Shown piece by piece: positions 36,061 to 48,588 of a stretch of 64,000 bases of DNA. Location of the stretch: positions 1,772,181 through 1,836,180 of the forward strand of contig VZTG01007436.1 of the NCBI GenBank assembly GCA_013397845.1. Direction: 5' to 3'. Origin of the DNA: Melanocharis versteri. Lineage: Eukaryota; Chordata; Aves; Passeriformes; Melanocharitidae. The translations under genes and the position numbers were made by a program. The notes under the pieces were generated by a model, which saw nothing but the letters and a program-made list of their open reading frames with translations, searched no databases and had not been told where the DNA came from. Position 1 is the stretch's first letter. Every line of letters begins with the position of its first letter.

Positions 36061-39000
36061 GGCTTTGTAACTGTGAGAAGGGTCTGTCTGCTTGATATTT
36101 ATTGCTCTTCCAATAAGCAAGCAAAGGAGAAGGGGGGGGGGAAACTTTCTTGAAAGCTTGCCCATACCCCTTGCCTCAGATCCTTGACATACCTTCGGCA
36201 AATGTGCTAGTCAAAGGGGAAATATCTTCATTCCACATATCCATTTTTCATGCTGTAACTAAACATTCAGCAAGAACAGAGAGCAAGTGCTTGAAACACG
36301 AGAGAACATACATTTGGAGTGAGCTTGTCTCTAGTTGTTTGCTTGTGGAAAGACAATCCTCTGAATAAACAGACATGAAAACAGGAAGGGCAATAGGGAG
36401 GAATGAGGAACTTCTTTCTCCTCCTCCACTCCTTTCTCCTCCCAGGCCTTCAGTCCATGCCACAGCAGCATCTTGGGAAAATGATGGGGTTAGAAAACTG
36501 GGTTTGTTTTACTGAAGATATACCAGAGGAATTTGATATTTCAACCCTCTCACCATCAGCCCTGAAATGCAGTGTTCAAAATTCAAATCTCTAGTCAGAG
36601 TTCAGGCCCTGCCTGACTTTCTGTAACACGCTGAACCAGATTCTTGACAATTTCAGTTGTTTTGGAAATTGGTATTAATGTAGCCAGGCCTTGCAACTAG
36701 GAGCCATCTTTTGCTGTAGTCAAAATATTGGCTAAATCAACAGTCCAAGTAGCTGAGTACTTACTGTGCTAAGAAATGAACTTCAACTTGTATGAAACCC
36801 TTTTAATTTTTGAAAAGTTTTGATTTGCTTTTGACTTGTTTCATTTGTATTTTACATCATCTTTATTTCATGCTTATTTTGATTAGTAAGACTGAAGACT
36901 GCATGGTCCGAGACTAAGCAGTCTGTTGCAGTGTGAATTTGGAGGCATCTCCAAATCCTATCAGCCAGTGAAGGAGTTTCCAGATGTCCCCTCCAAATGC
37001 CCAGTGAAGTCTTATGCTTTATATGAAAAGCTAATAGAAAAGCTTCCTCTAATATTTCACATCAGCTGGGTACCTTTTTGGCGCTGGTGGCGGTGGCTGC
37101 TACGGAAAAAGCTACTGTGCATACTCAGGAAAGCAATTTTGCAAGCTCCAGTCCAGGGCACAGCAGTGCATACTTTGTGCAGTTGACCTGTGTGTGTGCA
37201 GCATGCATGGAGTGACACTGAATGTCAAGGCATGACATCTGATCTCTGCTATTATCAAGGCTCCCATTTACTACAGGCTCCATTGTCTCAAAAATCCTTA
37301 TGACAACCTTGTTGTGTAGAAGGGCAATTGTCAAAGCAAACACCTCAAAAGGGAGATGAGGCAGAAGCAGTGGGTAAAGCTCAGCAAGTAAAGAACTCTG
37401 GCTGGCACTGACCTGTGGCTAGAGGTAAAATGAGCAGGAGGAGCAGAGATGCTGCTCAGCATTTGTGCACCATGAGAGCAGCATGTGCCTTTACTGGCAG
37501 AAGGCAGAGAAGATACAGGCCTACTGTCACAGAGGAGACATTGCTGCAAGGTATGTGGTTCTTCGAGTGGGAGCTGAACTGCAGCACGGTGGGAGATCTG
37601 CAGCCTTTCAAGGCTTTGAACTGCGGTGTGGCATTGGGAGGGGCCCAGCACTCCTCTGGTGCCTCTGGGTATCTCCACTAGATTCATCCAGGCCTGACTT
37701 TCATTTCTGTCAGCAGCAGAAAAGCACTTACAGGGTGGGGATTTGAAAGAAGGGGAGGAAGTTCCTCATTCTTTTTTACATCTCTGTATCTTTGCTGATG
37801 TAAAAAATGGCGGATCAACTTTCATGATCAAATGTGATTTCATTTTTTACTGTGTTGAGAATGGCAGAACGTTTTGCATGGTTCTCATCTTGGCCTGGAG
37901 GAAACACTAGAAAACAGGATGAGATCCAAGCAGTTCAGATACCAGGACTCAGAGGAGCATTGCAAAGGAGTGGGTGCTCATCTGTCGTGCGTTGGCAGGT
38001 TCCCTTGAGCTCCGTAGTACTCATCTGATTTATACCAGTCACAGAGGTGCCCTGCAAACCTTGAGTTATTTGTCTGCGCTGTCTTTGCCAAGTTTCCAAA
38101 CCTGTTGACTTGAACTTTCAGTAGTTGCATTCCAAGTGCTCTCACCCCACCCTTCCTGGCAATAGGTATCCACATAGCTCCTTGTGATGGCTGTGAGAAC
38201 TGCTGTTGTATATCCTACCGCAGAACAGAGCACTGGTGTCTGTATCCTGCTGTCTCGCAGAGTCAAGGCTTGAGGCACTGTGCCACTGGTGCTGAGGTGA
38301 AAGGCAGTGAATTCGATAGAAGTCGTTCAGGGTCAGTGGTGGTCTATCTAATCTGTGATCTTGGCACTAATAACGGCTGGTGCTAACTGCTGTAGAGGAA
38401 ACTGCCTCTCTTTCTCCTATTATTTAATTCTTCTGATATGAAGCGACTCTTTTTTCTCAACTGTAAGAATATCTGTCTCTAAAAAAAAAGTTGACTTCAC
38501 ACTACTCATTCTGTAGTCCTGTAGTCTTCTCTTTTTACAGCTCTTGAAATTTTTCTGCTGTCTTTTTGTGTATTTAGCAGAGAGTGGGGGAACGGATAAA
38601 AAATGTTAAAGGCTTCCTCCAAATTCTGCTGAAGCCGCTAGTGTATTAGCTTTTTCATTCCATCATTTGCTTTATATCTGCCTCCTAAGACACCTTTTCA
38701 TGTAATGCTAATAATCATGACACCAATATTGTGTCAATATAATTTTGGAAGTAGTATCTTCTGAGATGAAGATGGAGGTAATGAAAAATGAGTGTTTAAG
38801 CCTTGCAGTTCCCTGTCCATAACACTTCTCTTAAAATTTCATTTAATTTGGTTTAATTGACATTTCTTGTCCGAGCTCTTGAAACAAATATTTGTCTGAC
38901 ATATCTCTTTCCATTTGTGTTACCAATGACCATGGTATCATAAAACCAGGTATGCCAAAAGCTTACTATTTGTCAATAATTTGATTCGTTGTTGTGCAGC

Positions 39001-39929
39001 AAATAACGTGGGAATCTGCTGTTTCCTTTCTTCACCAAAAAGGGGTGATACTTGGGTGTAGTTTTGTATCAGCCATGGCTAATCTATTTCTAAACTCCAA
39101 AAAGGTAGTGAAAGGGTGTCTGTCCCTGGTCCTTATGTTGTGTCAGCAGCAGCACTCATCCAGCTGTGCAGCTGCACTGGGGACCGGATCTGGCTGACTG
39201 CTGAGGATGCAACTCCACGTGCTGACACAAAGTGTGGAGGACAGACAGGTGAGGTGGGGGAAAGGAAGATTTGTCCCTTGCAGTAGTGTTTCAGAGTTCA
39301 ACTAGATGAAGCTGACCATGAAATCACACCCTTACTGTAGCTGCACCTCTACTCTTTCCATTTAGGCCCCAGTTTGTTAGATGATTCCTTCAGCAAGTGA
39401 AAAGAAAAAAAGAAACATGTAGACATGCCTAATGTGTTTAGAAATGTGCATGATAAAAAGACCCAATCTACTGAAACAATTAAAGCCTTTCCTGTAAATA
39501 CATGTGTGTTTTACTTTCCTGATAAACCAGAATGGCACTGCTGTAAATGGAAACTAAAAGACTATTCTTGGCAGTTGTATGCTTTGGATCTGTCACATAC
39601 AGGGATTTTCTGAAAAGCTAAGCTGAAGGAGTATTTCTAAGGAGGAGTTTAATTTGAAAATAGGCTGTCAGAGGAGCCTGAGAAAGCTATAACAATCAAA
39701 AGTCTTTGATCATGTTCTATCTCAAAACTCTCATCCTTGCTACATGGTCCTTACACAAGATTCAACTGTTCTCCAAGCACCTAACCACAGCCTAAAAAGA
39801 AGTCTGCTGTAAGACAATTTTACTGTTTCCTTTCAGATGAAGCAGAAAAAAAGAGAAAAGATTGGAGAAAACTCTATTTGTGGCAATTAAACTGTGGATT
39901 TTCAAAATTGTTCTTGAGTGTAAGTTAAC
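36061..39929. other. No proven gene; exon-like spot and G/C-richer patch
   Basis: Positions 36411-36445 form a long pyrimidine tract ending in CCCAG, followed by an open frame to 36594 (see findings). Positions 37380-37700 are G/C-richer, with overlapping open frames on both strands (118 codons minus, 88 and 93 codons plus) and no recognised domain. Around 38010-38050 there is a weak trace of an old amniote repeat motif. Nothing else is recognised. Confidence 0.45.
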
Positions 39930-40300
39930 TGCCATGGGAACCTTGCTCTGCATATTCCTTGTGGCAAACTGTTGTGATAAGCCTCCATGTTGAAAATCTT
40001 GGGCTGCAAGAGAACTCCAGACAGCTCCTGGGGACTTTGTTTGGGGAGGGGTGACCCTGGCTGACTCCTCTCCCAGCTGCTGTCGCACGGGGGTGTTTCC
40101 CCCCTTCTTAACTGTGCTATCCCAGAGGCCACTGGCATGCTGCTAATGGGCAGCAGTGGGTCTGTGCTGGAGCCAGCTGGCATTGGCTCTGTCAGACATA
40201 GGGGAAGCTTCTGGCAGCTTCTCACAGAAGTCACCCCTGTAGCCTCCCCCGCTGTCGAAACCTTGCCATGCAACCCCAATACATCCTTAATCAGCACTGC
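39930..40300. other. Unidentified G/C-rich block
   Basis: This block stands out from its A/T-rich flanks by G/C content, with runs such as GGGGAGGGGTGACC near 40045 and TTTCCCCCC near 40097. Minus-strand open frames of 98 and 131 codons overlap here with no recognised domain. The abrupt composition change, followed closely by a T16 run at 40335-40350, suggests an inserted element, perhaps a lineage-specific LTR or retroposon, but I cannot name a family. Confidence 0.4.
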
Positions 40301-40334
40301 ATAAAAAAATCCCTCAGAGAATTCAGGTATTCAA

Positions 40335-40350
40335 TTTTTTTTTTTTTTTT
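40335..40350. repeat. T16 homopolymer
   Basis: Sixteen consecutive T. Read on the minus strand it is an A tract lying upstream of, not at the 3' end of, the minus-strand frames in the G/C-rich block. If it is a retroposition tail, the inserted sequence would lie on its right. Confidence 0.9.
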
Positions 40351-41646
40351 ACTAAAATGTCTCTGTGTATAAAATTGGCAGGAGGGAATAGGCATGGTGT
40401 GTATTTTGTCATCCTTTAAATTTTATTTTCATGGATAAATGACTAAAGGACGGGCTGTACAAATCACCAATCAATTTGTGTGGTAATGGAAACATGCGAA
40501 AGAGCTCTGAAGTGTGAGGTACAGGACATGAGAGTATTACTTCTTATGACAGAGGTTTTGTTTTCTAACGTACGTTTCTATGCTCAACAATTAATGCATT
40601 GCGTCTCTTCCTTTTGTCACAGGCAGTCATTAAAAATTTGACCAGCTGTGACAGGGAAGAGATCAATCAGATCTCATTTGGTAAATGTTAATCTCATTGT
40701 CAGGGCTACCAAACCTTTGGCGTATGTATGTGAGGAAGGGTTGGGAAGGAATGTTTTATCCAATCTCTTCTTACGTATGCTGCTCTGTACATGCTCTTAT
40801 ATTATGATCATCTCTCTCATATCATGTGCTTGTCATTCCATTTTATGATAGAGCAAGCAAAAATGCACTATGGGCATAGAACAAAAGAGGCCAAAGTTTT
40901 CATTGTTACTTAGCTTCTTTGCTCCATAAAGAAGTCTTGAAGAGCCTACAAGAGAACCTATCTCTTGTGCTGATGAACTCTGGCCTTTCTATAGAGTGTC
41001 CTTTTAGGACAGAGGACTCTAATTGATTATGGTCTGCATCTTGAATATGTACATAAGTATTCGGGGAAAAGTAAAAAAACTATTTTGATATTGATTTGAA
41101 ATTTTATGTAAAATCTTCGTAGGTAGCACAAAACAAAAGTAGTTTGGTGGCAGTACTACTGCTGAAACATACAGATGCAGCCTTTTATGGGAAGCAACCA
41201 AGGTCTTTGTGAGCTCTCATGAGAATTCAATAAACAATACACAGTAGCTGGCTAGAATCAGCTAATTAATGAGTTTATTTTATGCTGATTTTTTACTACT
41301 GAGTTTTTAAGGGAATAATGGAAGGCTCTTTCTCAAATTAAATATTCTGTGTCTCATTCACATAAGTTACCTGTTATTTATGGTTCTCTTTCTTAATCTG
41401 AGGATTTCTGTCTCTGGGCTTCTCCACTACAACTCAGAGAGAGTCCTGGGATCTCTGTGCCTTTCCTGCTTTGGGGACACTGACAGAATAAAAGTGGTGA
41501 GTGAAGAACAAATGTGTTCTTGCTGTTTAATAAAGCTTCCTAAACACACGATTTTCTTTCTAGCATGTAGGGAGTTATTTCATAATTGCTGTTCTGTTTT
41601 GCTCTAAGTGTTTGAGGTTATTCCTATCAAGAGTCATAGTGATTCT

Positions 41647-41700
41647 GTACCTGGTAACACCGCAAGTAAGTGTGTACCTGGTAACACACAAAGTGAGTGT
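41647..41700. repeat. 27-bp tandem duplication
   Basis: GTACCTGGTAACACCGCAAG plus TAAGTGT (41647-41673) is repeated as GTACCTGGTAACACACAAAG plus TGAGTGT (41674-41700). The units match at 24 of 27 positions by eye, so this is a fairly recent exact tandem duplication. Confidence 0.93.
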
Positions 41701-44700
41701 GGCCATGCATAATTCTTACCTAATTGTGTTTCTAGGCTATATCTCATTACGATTAATTGACATGCTTTAGAAGAAGTTTTATTTAAGAAGAAGAAGGAAG
41801 ATATTTTATTTAATAATATAGTAAGCAAACTACCAACATACCAATGTTTAATGAACCTTCAGTGGAAGTGGTTGTTTTCGGATTCAAAAATTATCACGCT
41901 AAGTAATTTTCAGAAGCAATCCTTTTATTCCTATCTTGCTTCATATAGCGGGACTCATGTTCATATGGTTTTCAGTCTTCAAGCCAAGGCAACCATCCAG
42001 TTGTTCTCATACAAACTTAAAGAGATTTTCTTTTAAGTCCGTTGCAGTATTTGCTCATTCTAGGCTATTTAAATATCATTGCTAAACAAGCAAGAGAACA
42101 CCTCTTCCTCCAGTTAGTTCTGCAAGCCGTACCATACTATTGTATCCCAGTTTGGCCTGGCTGCAAGGAGCAGAGATTGGAATATCCAAGAGTCCCAATG
42201 TCTCTGCAGTTACAGTGACGAGCGCCTCATTTGGGGCAGGGCTCAATTATGGCTTGTGGTGGATCCCTGTCCAAGAAGAGAGCAAGAATTGTATGAGCTC
42301 TTGCTCTTTCATGGTTTCCTGAGTGCACTCCTACCTCTCTGATTTCTGCTTCCCCAGCTCCTGACGCCTCATATATATCTGTGTCCCAGCTGAGATTCGT
42401 TGGCAGAAGAAAGCAATCAGAGCTTGCCTTTCAGCTTTCCACATAGTTCCCAGGGGTCTATATGCCTTGAAGGCAAAAAACCTTTTGTGCTTATTGCCAA
42501 TACAGATATTTTCATCCTATTTATGGATACATCAATACTGGAAGTGCTGAGACACACAAGCTGGTGCAGCATGAGAAAGTCTGTAACAAAGGATGGTAGG
42601 AAAGACAGTGGATGTATCCATGCTAGTTTTCTAGAACACTGCTTAGTCTAAGGAACAGCATGTGTACAAACACAGTCAAATGGCCTCTAGATCTGAGCTC
42701 TAATCTCTGCACATCATCACATAGACTAAGCATTCAATCTGCATCCTGGAGTCAGAGTCTCAAGTCCTCAGTGAGGGAAAATTCTCATCGGAGTCTGGCA
42801 GAAGAAACATATTTTGTTCAAAAACACTGAATATGCAGTAGCAGCTGTGAGTTGTCAAATCCAGCATAGGATTATACCCCACATCATATGCTTCAGCACT
42901 TTATACAGACTATGTTTAAATTAATTTTTAATTAGCTCATTATACAGATAGAAGATCTGCTCATCTCAAGTTTTATAACCACAACTTTGCCTGCAGGTTT
43001 CTCTATCAGACAGTTGGATGATGGCAGCACCTTACTTCAGCTGGAAGTGCTCAAACCCCGCAGCAATGAGACTAATATTAAAAGCCCTGATAGTATCAGG
43101 CACCACACTCCATTATATCACGACTGCATTTCCATCTTCATGCCCAGTCTTCTTATAAAGAGCTTGTGGAGAGCAGGGGCTCATGACAGCTGGAAAACCT
43201 ACATGCCACAGAGAGCCAAAGATATCTGACTGTGCATAATGGTGCTACCCATAACCTTGGCATAGGTTTTGATGATGAAGTGCAAGGTAAGCCCACCCAA
43301 AGTGATTCATATGAATTGTCGGTCTGGAGATCTCAAACCACAGATCTCCCTCTTCTGGCTGGAGAAGATTTTCTAGACAAACATGCCTGATGAAATGTGA
43401 TGGTGCCAGTTGCCTGTAATAGTATTACCTGCTTTGGAAATACCTTCTCTCCTCTGTTCCAAATCTGTTCCCTCTTGTGAGATGCACTGCGGATGTACGT
43501 AGCTTGGAACATGAATAGAAGTGGCTGACAAAGTGCTAACTTTACAGCCCTGGAATTAGGGTACTTCTAAAGCCATTTGTTTAGATTTGTACAGGAAATA
43601 CACTGCACAGCAAGGGACAGGCCACAGATCACCTAAGATCCAAGTATTGTGTTTAACCAGAGATCATCCTTATCTCCCTGGTATCTGCATGGTAACAGTT
43701 TCTTTATTAAATGTTTTTAGTCACATTAACATATTCTCCTTGGAGCTTTCAAACTACTGCAGTGTAAAAAGCTGACCACAGTTATAATGAGATTATTCAG
43801 AAAATTTGTTTTTTTTATTGGGTTTTTTCCTTCCATTTGCTATCATAGATGCCCTCAGAGAAGTAATTTCCATGAGATCAGGAGCTGGACATTTTATTTG
43901 TTTCAGTATGACTTTTTAAGGATAGCTGAACTGCAGGAGATGGGCTTCACACTCATCAGACAGAAGCAAAGGCTGTCAGCTTGACACAAACTGAAAACTT
44001 GACTCAAAAATTCTTGTGAAAGTGTATGATTTGTTCTTTATGCTACAGCAAATCTTTATGGAAGGATATTCAATCTCAATTTAGTTTCTGTGAAATCCTG
44101 TTCTTGGCCCATGTGTAACCATACTACACTTCAGTGCTGGGAGGTGATTCAGCTGCAAAGACTCCTGAAGATATTGTCCAGCCGTTCACACCTCTGGAAT
44201 TTCATAATAAATTGAATCAACTGAATGCAGGGGGGGTTAGACAATGAACAGATCTGAATGAGTGGTGAAACCAATGACTCATCTCAGTCTCTAATTTCAT
44301 TCCTGTACAGATTGTTTATCTAGGAAGAACAGGGCAGGGAATGTGTGAGGATATATGTGCTGTTTATTTAGAGCTGTAGTAAGAAGTTAATTCCTAAGTA
44401 GAAGCTCCACTCTGAAGCAGAGATAGAGAGCAACTGATCTCCTATAGGGCTATAATGAGTTTATTTATTTTAATGACATTTCTTGTCTTTTACGTGTAAC
44501 AAAAGAAGATAGTGACTTTCTTCAAAGCACATCTATTTGAGATCCTTCATTGTTATTGATTTCCATTCAGCTCCTTCCAGCTTCTCTATGAGTTAATGGC
44601 ATTCAAGGGCCAAAGCCTGGTGATATATTTGCTGGAGTTTTATCAATGCTGTACAAAGCCTCATCTCTTCTCTAGTTCCTGATTGTGGTGAGCCCAAGGA

Positions 44701-45379
44701 TGGAAAACTAAGCAGTGCTGAAGAATTTCAATATCCTATTTCACTGCAAACTTACATTAAATTTGCTATTCTCTTTGAAGTCAGCAGAAAAGCCCTGACT
44801 GACATCAACTGAGTATCTGGTTCTGTGTTTCTGACAACAGTACTGCTTGTCTGGTGTAGCAGTCCCTGTGGCCACTGAGAGTGAAAAGTAGCTGAGGTGG
44901 TTTCTCAGAGGCTGGGAATATTAAGAGCCCAGATAATTCACCCTCTAACTAGCCTGGCATCTCCTTTGCCTGTTGTTTTCAACTTGTGCTGTTAGTGCCA
45001 CTGCCACTGTGTCATGGGTCTGTGCTGAACTGTCAGTAAGGATACAAACGAGGGCATGGACGTAACTGTTGGGCATGAAAGGGAGAGTAAGCAAATATTT
45101 TGCTTGCCCAAGAGTGGGAATGTTCTCAATGAATCTCTACTTCTCTGAATATAGATATTGCAGAGGATTTTCTGTAAGAGACAGGCATCCTGCCTCCAAA
45201 AATAATTTGTGCCTGATCTTTCAAAACCCTTCGTAATGTACCTTGCCAGTTATATGTTGCTGAGCAGGAAGGTTGAGAGGATTATTTCAGCTGTGGCAAT
45301 CAGTTTACACCTTGAACCACAAGATCAGATTACTTTTGGTATTTAATTTTGAAATATTTCCCCCAGATGTACGGTACCT
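41701..45379. other. No gene recognised; unannotated spacer
   Basis: No gene is recognised. Open frames are up to 83 codons and lack domains. Near 44778-44815 the text TTTGAAGTCAGCAG..CTGACTGACATCAACTGAG resembles a motif common in old amniote repeats, but too weakly for a family name. Confidence 0.5.
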
Positions 45380-45625
45380 TTGCATGTTTCCTGGATGAAT
45401 TTCTTTTTGTTATTTCCTGCTCTTATTTCTAAGCTTTTTCAGGTCCTCTGTGTTATTTCTCTGTCTTCGCTTATGTTTGCAACACTTCCTAATTTAGCAT
45501 CTTCTGCAAATTTAATTACTATATCAACTTTTTATATCACCTGATTAGTGGTTTTAAAATATTACTGAATATCACTTGACTTTAACACAGTCTCTGCAAA
45601 TTTCCCAAGGGCCAGTCCCCTCAAA
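45380..45625 (-). mobile_element. Old CR1/L3-type LINE, reverse transcriptase fragment
   Basis: Read on the minus strand, 45481-45525 translates as VIKFAEDAKLGSVAN. This closely follows the catalytic box of CR1/L3 reverse transcriptases (FADDTKLGGVAN). Continuing on the same strand and frame gives NISEDREITQRT, then a stop codon, matching the family's following segment (roughly NTSEDR..IQRDLD). The first catalytic aspartate has become glutamate (codons at 45499-45510), and stop codons lie on both sides, so the copy is long dead. Upstream minus-strand text (45526-45600) aligns in length with the segment preceding the box but is badly eroded. CR1/L3 LINEs copy themselves by target-primed reverse transcription, and this fragment comes from the middle of ORF2. 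Both ends are approximate. Confidence 0.75.
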
Positions 45626-46227
45626 TCATTCGTTCTTGGGCGTTTGTGCATGGTTAGTGTATATGACACTGCAGATGTACATAAGACTACTCAACAGAAA
45701 TTGCTGACGTCAATTAATGCTTTCTTTGCTCTGAAAGAGTTCATCTACCGACATCTCAAAGGTGTGAAACAGCATAATTAGGGCATAGGGACATGGTTGT
45801 GCAATAGCACATGTGAATTTTCTACAGGAAACATCTAACAAAAGTGAATTTAAAGCTATCACAAACATGCTTCATGTCATAGGTGAAAAAATAAAGACTG
45901 CAATAGGGAAAGATGACTCAGATAGTCCAAGCAAGCCTGATAGTTCTTTTAAGGACCAGGTCTAATGAAACCAGTGGTAAAGAAAGAGGTCCAAGGGCAG
46001 TGCTTTGTAGTGCTCTAAAATGGTGATTTGAGTTTGATTTATAAGTGGAAACTAGGGGGCTGAGAAAGAAAAGCATGAAAAGAGAAAAAATATTTGAGAT
46101 GACCATTTCAAAAAAATGGGGGAAGAAAGCTGTGAGACCAAAAGAAAAAAAAAAGAGATGTGTTGATGTAGCTGAGGCAGCAGATGACTAATATATGACC
46201 TCTGAGCAGTAGAATAAAGAAAAGGCT
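45626..46227. other. No gene recognised; unannotated spacer
   Basis: A/T-rich sequence with A-rich patches at 46085-46160. Nothing else is recognised. Confidence 0.5.
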
Positions 46228-46337
46228 GAATATTTAGTTTTTAGACACAGTTTTATGCTACTGTCTAAACAAACGTAGTTGAATATTTTAGACACAGTTT
46301 TGTGCTACCATCTAAACAAACGCGGTTGAATATTTCA
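46228..46337. repeat. About 50-bp tandem repeat, 2.2 copies
   Basis: The unit GAATATTT..TTAGACACAGTTTT.TGCTAC..TCTAAACAAACG..GTT occurs at 46228-46280 (53 bp) and 46281-46327 (47 bp), and a third copy begins at 46328 with GAATATTTCAGG. The first unit has an extra six bases (AGTTTT-like) after GAATATTT. Otherwise the units differ at only a few positions. Confidence 0.93.
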
Positions 46338-48588
46338 GGTGATTTTCCATTAAATGATTTACTAATGTCTAATGTATCATACATAGATTTTTTTTTTAAA
46401 TACAGCTGTATGGCAGTGTAGTAAGAGTGTAACAAGTTCCTTATGCAACCTCTTTGTAGTGCTTCACGCAGCCTCGTTGCTCTTGGAGATTATTTTTTGC
46501 TGTGCCTGTTTGACTTCAGTGGAGATTCCTTACTGGGCTGGCACATCTCTTTGAATTGCTTGCTCTTCTTTACCTTTTGTGATTGCCTGTATTCTTAATA
46601 CAGAAGAAAGAACATAATGAGATACTTGTTTACTGTGTTTCTTTTTACACAACTTATCTCTTACATTTGAAGAGATATTTTTTATTTAGTGATTTTTATA
46701 GCATTATATAATAACTATATCTCCCCTATAGTGGATCGCATTTTTAGTTACTGCCACTTTCTATTTTAGATACTTTATTTAGCCTAATTGTGAGCCAGGT
46801 GCCAGGTGCTGAGCAAAAGCAAAGAAAGCGTGGGTTTTTTTCCCAGTGAATTTGCAGCTTATTGACTGTTCTTGTGCTGTTCTGGTGTTTGGAACTGAAA
46901 ACATTGTATTTTAAGCATTGTTAGTGTTCTAAAACAGACTTCACCACACTGGAGATTTTAATGAATATGCCTTGGCAGAATGAAACTGGAGAGGTTAGTT
47001 CAGTTTCCTGATTGTGTCTTTTTTAACTAAACCCTAGTTTACAAGACCACAGAAAAGTGATAGTCAGATAGTATTTAAACCAGAAATGGTGCTGCTTGTA
47101 CAAGAACTTGTTATGATGCCCAAAGCTTTTTTGTGGGGGATATGCAGGATTTACATAATCAAACTTCAGGTATGTAGCCTGCATGTGTGAGCTAGGTGCA
47201 GGCTCCTCAAATACTGAATTAAGAGAGGTAGGTACCCACTTCATTGTCCTCTGGAAGTTCTCCTTTCACATAAAACCTCCTGGCCAAGGGACCTCTAGGA
47301 AGAGGCTATCATTCCTCCATTGTGCTGCCACTCTGCTGTCTCCAAGCAGGGATCTGTACGGGCAGAGTCTCAGTAGCGAACAGTTATGTGAGTTTTTTTA
47401 AGAGTTATATCACTAAATCTAGGATAATTGTCCACATCTGAAATCACAGCTATGCTTAGGAATCAGTGTTATTGTGAGGGGGCAGCAGGCAAAGGAGATC
47501 AGCTGGTCTTTTACACAAAAGAGAGTCTGGATTGAAGGGGATCAGATCAGGAGCTCGTCTGCAAATGAAAGCCCTGCCCTCACTAGGCTACGCTCCAGTG
47601 GAAAAAAAAAAAGCGCGCAGTGCACTTCTCTGGTAACCTCACTTATTAGGCAATTTTAATATAGCTGTAATAAGCTCCCTTCAAGCCAGACCTTGGGTAA
47701 GGCCTTAGAAATGCTCTGCTGCCATGTGGCTTGTAACAAATATCACAAAATATTGATTTATTCCATAACCACTCCCTGCCATGTGTTATGTAAATAACGA
47801 CGTTAGATAGAGCATGTGGTTCTCTGTGCTGTAATGCAGAGGTCTTGGGAAGGTCCTGAGTCAAAAGATGAAAGGCCAACTGTCTCCAGTTGTCCTCAGG
47901 ATGTGTGCATGACACTGCAGCTGCATACACATGCACCGAGCCCTTCCCTTTTGCATTTAATAATTATGATTTTAATATTATATCTGCTTCTGATCTGGCT
48001 GGGTATAATCTTCTAATTACATAGCTTTGAATTATCTCAAATTGTCTCTATCTTTAACACTGTTAGTAATTCTCTACTGGTAAAACTAAATTCACAGTGC
48101 TTTCATTGCATATGCTTATATCTCTACAGATTTAAGCTAGACAATAACATGAGTCTGAAAACACCACTAATTGTACTTCAGCTTGTATGTTGCAGAGCAG
48201 CCTCATTCTGTTTTCCCACAGCCAAGAGAAGGCCTCAAGGCCAAAATGTCACCTCAGATTTCTTTTGATCTCAACTTATATTTTATTAACCCTTTTAACT
48301 TCACTGAGGGTGTGCAAGGAAACATGTATATTCCCTTTCATATAAACCCAGCATTGTCCTTACATCTTGCATGCAAATGTATGGACAGTTTTTCCTACAA
48401 AGAATTATTTAGATGTAATCTATATGCCTCGTGAGTTACAGATAAGAAGGGGCGGGCAGCATTTATTCTGCAATGTTTATGATTTATTTCCCTTTTATTT
48501 TCTCTCTTTAACTCCATCCAAAATATTTCTGAGAGTCTTAGTGAAATATAATACTAGAAGCCTTTAATGGCACCTTTTCATCTCACAA
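46338..48588. other. No gene recognised; unannotated spacer
   Basis: No gene is recognised. Positions 47950-48060 are rich in TAAT and ATTA cores (TTTAATAATTATGATTTTAA, TCTAATTACATAG) and could be a homeodomain-responsive element, but the same pattern is expected in A/T-rich DNA. Confidence 0.45.
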
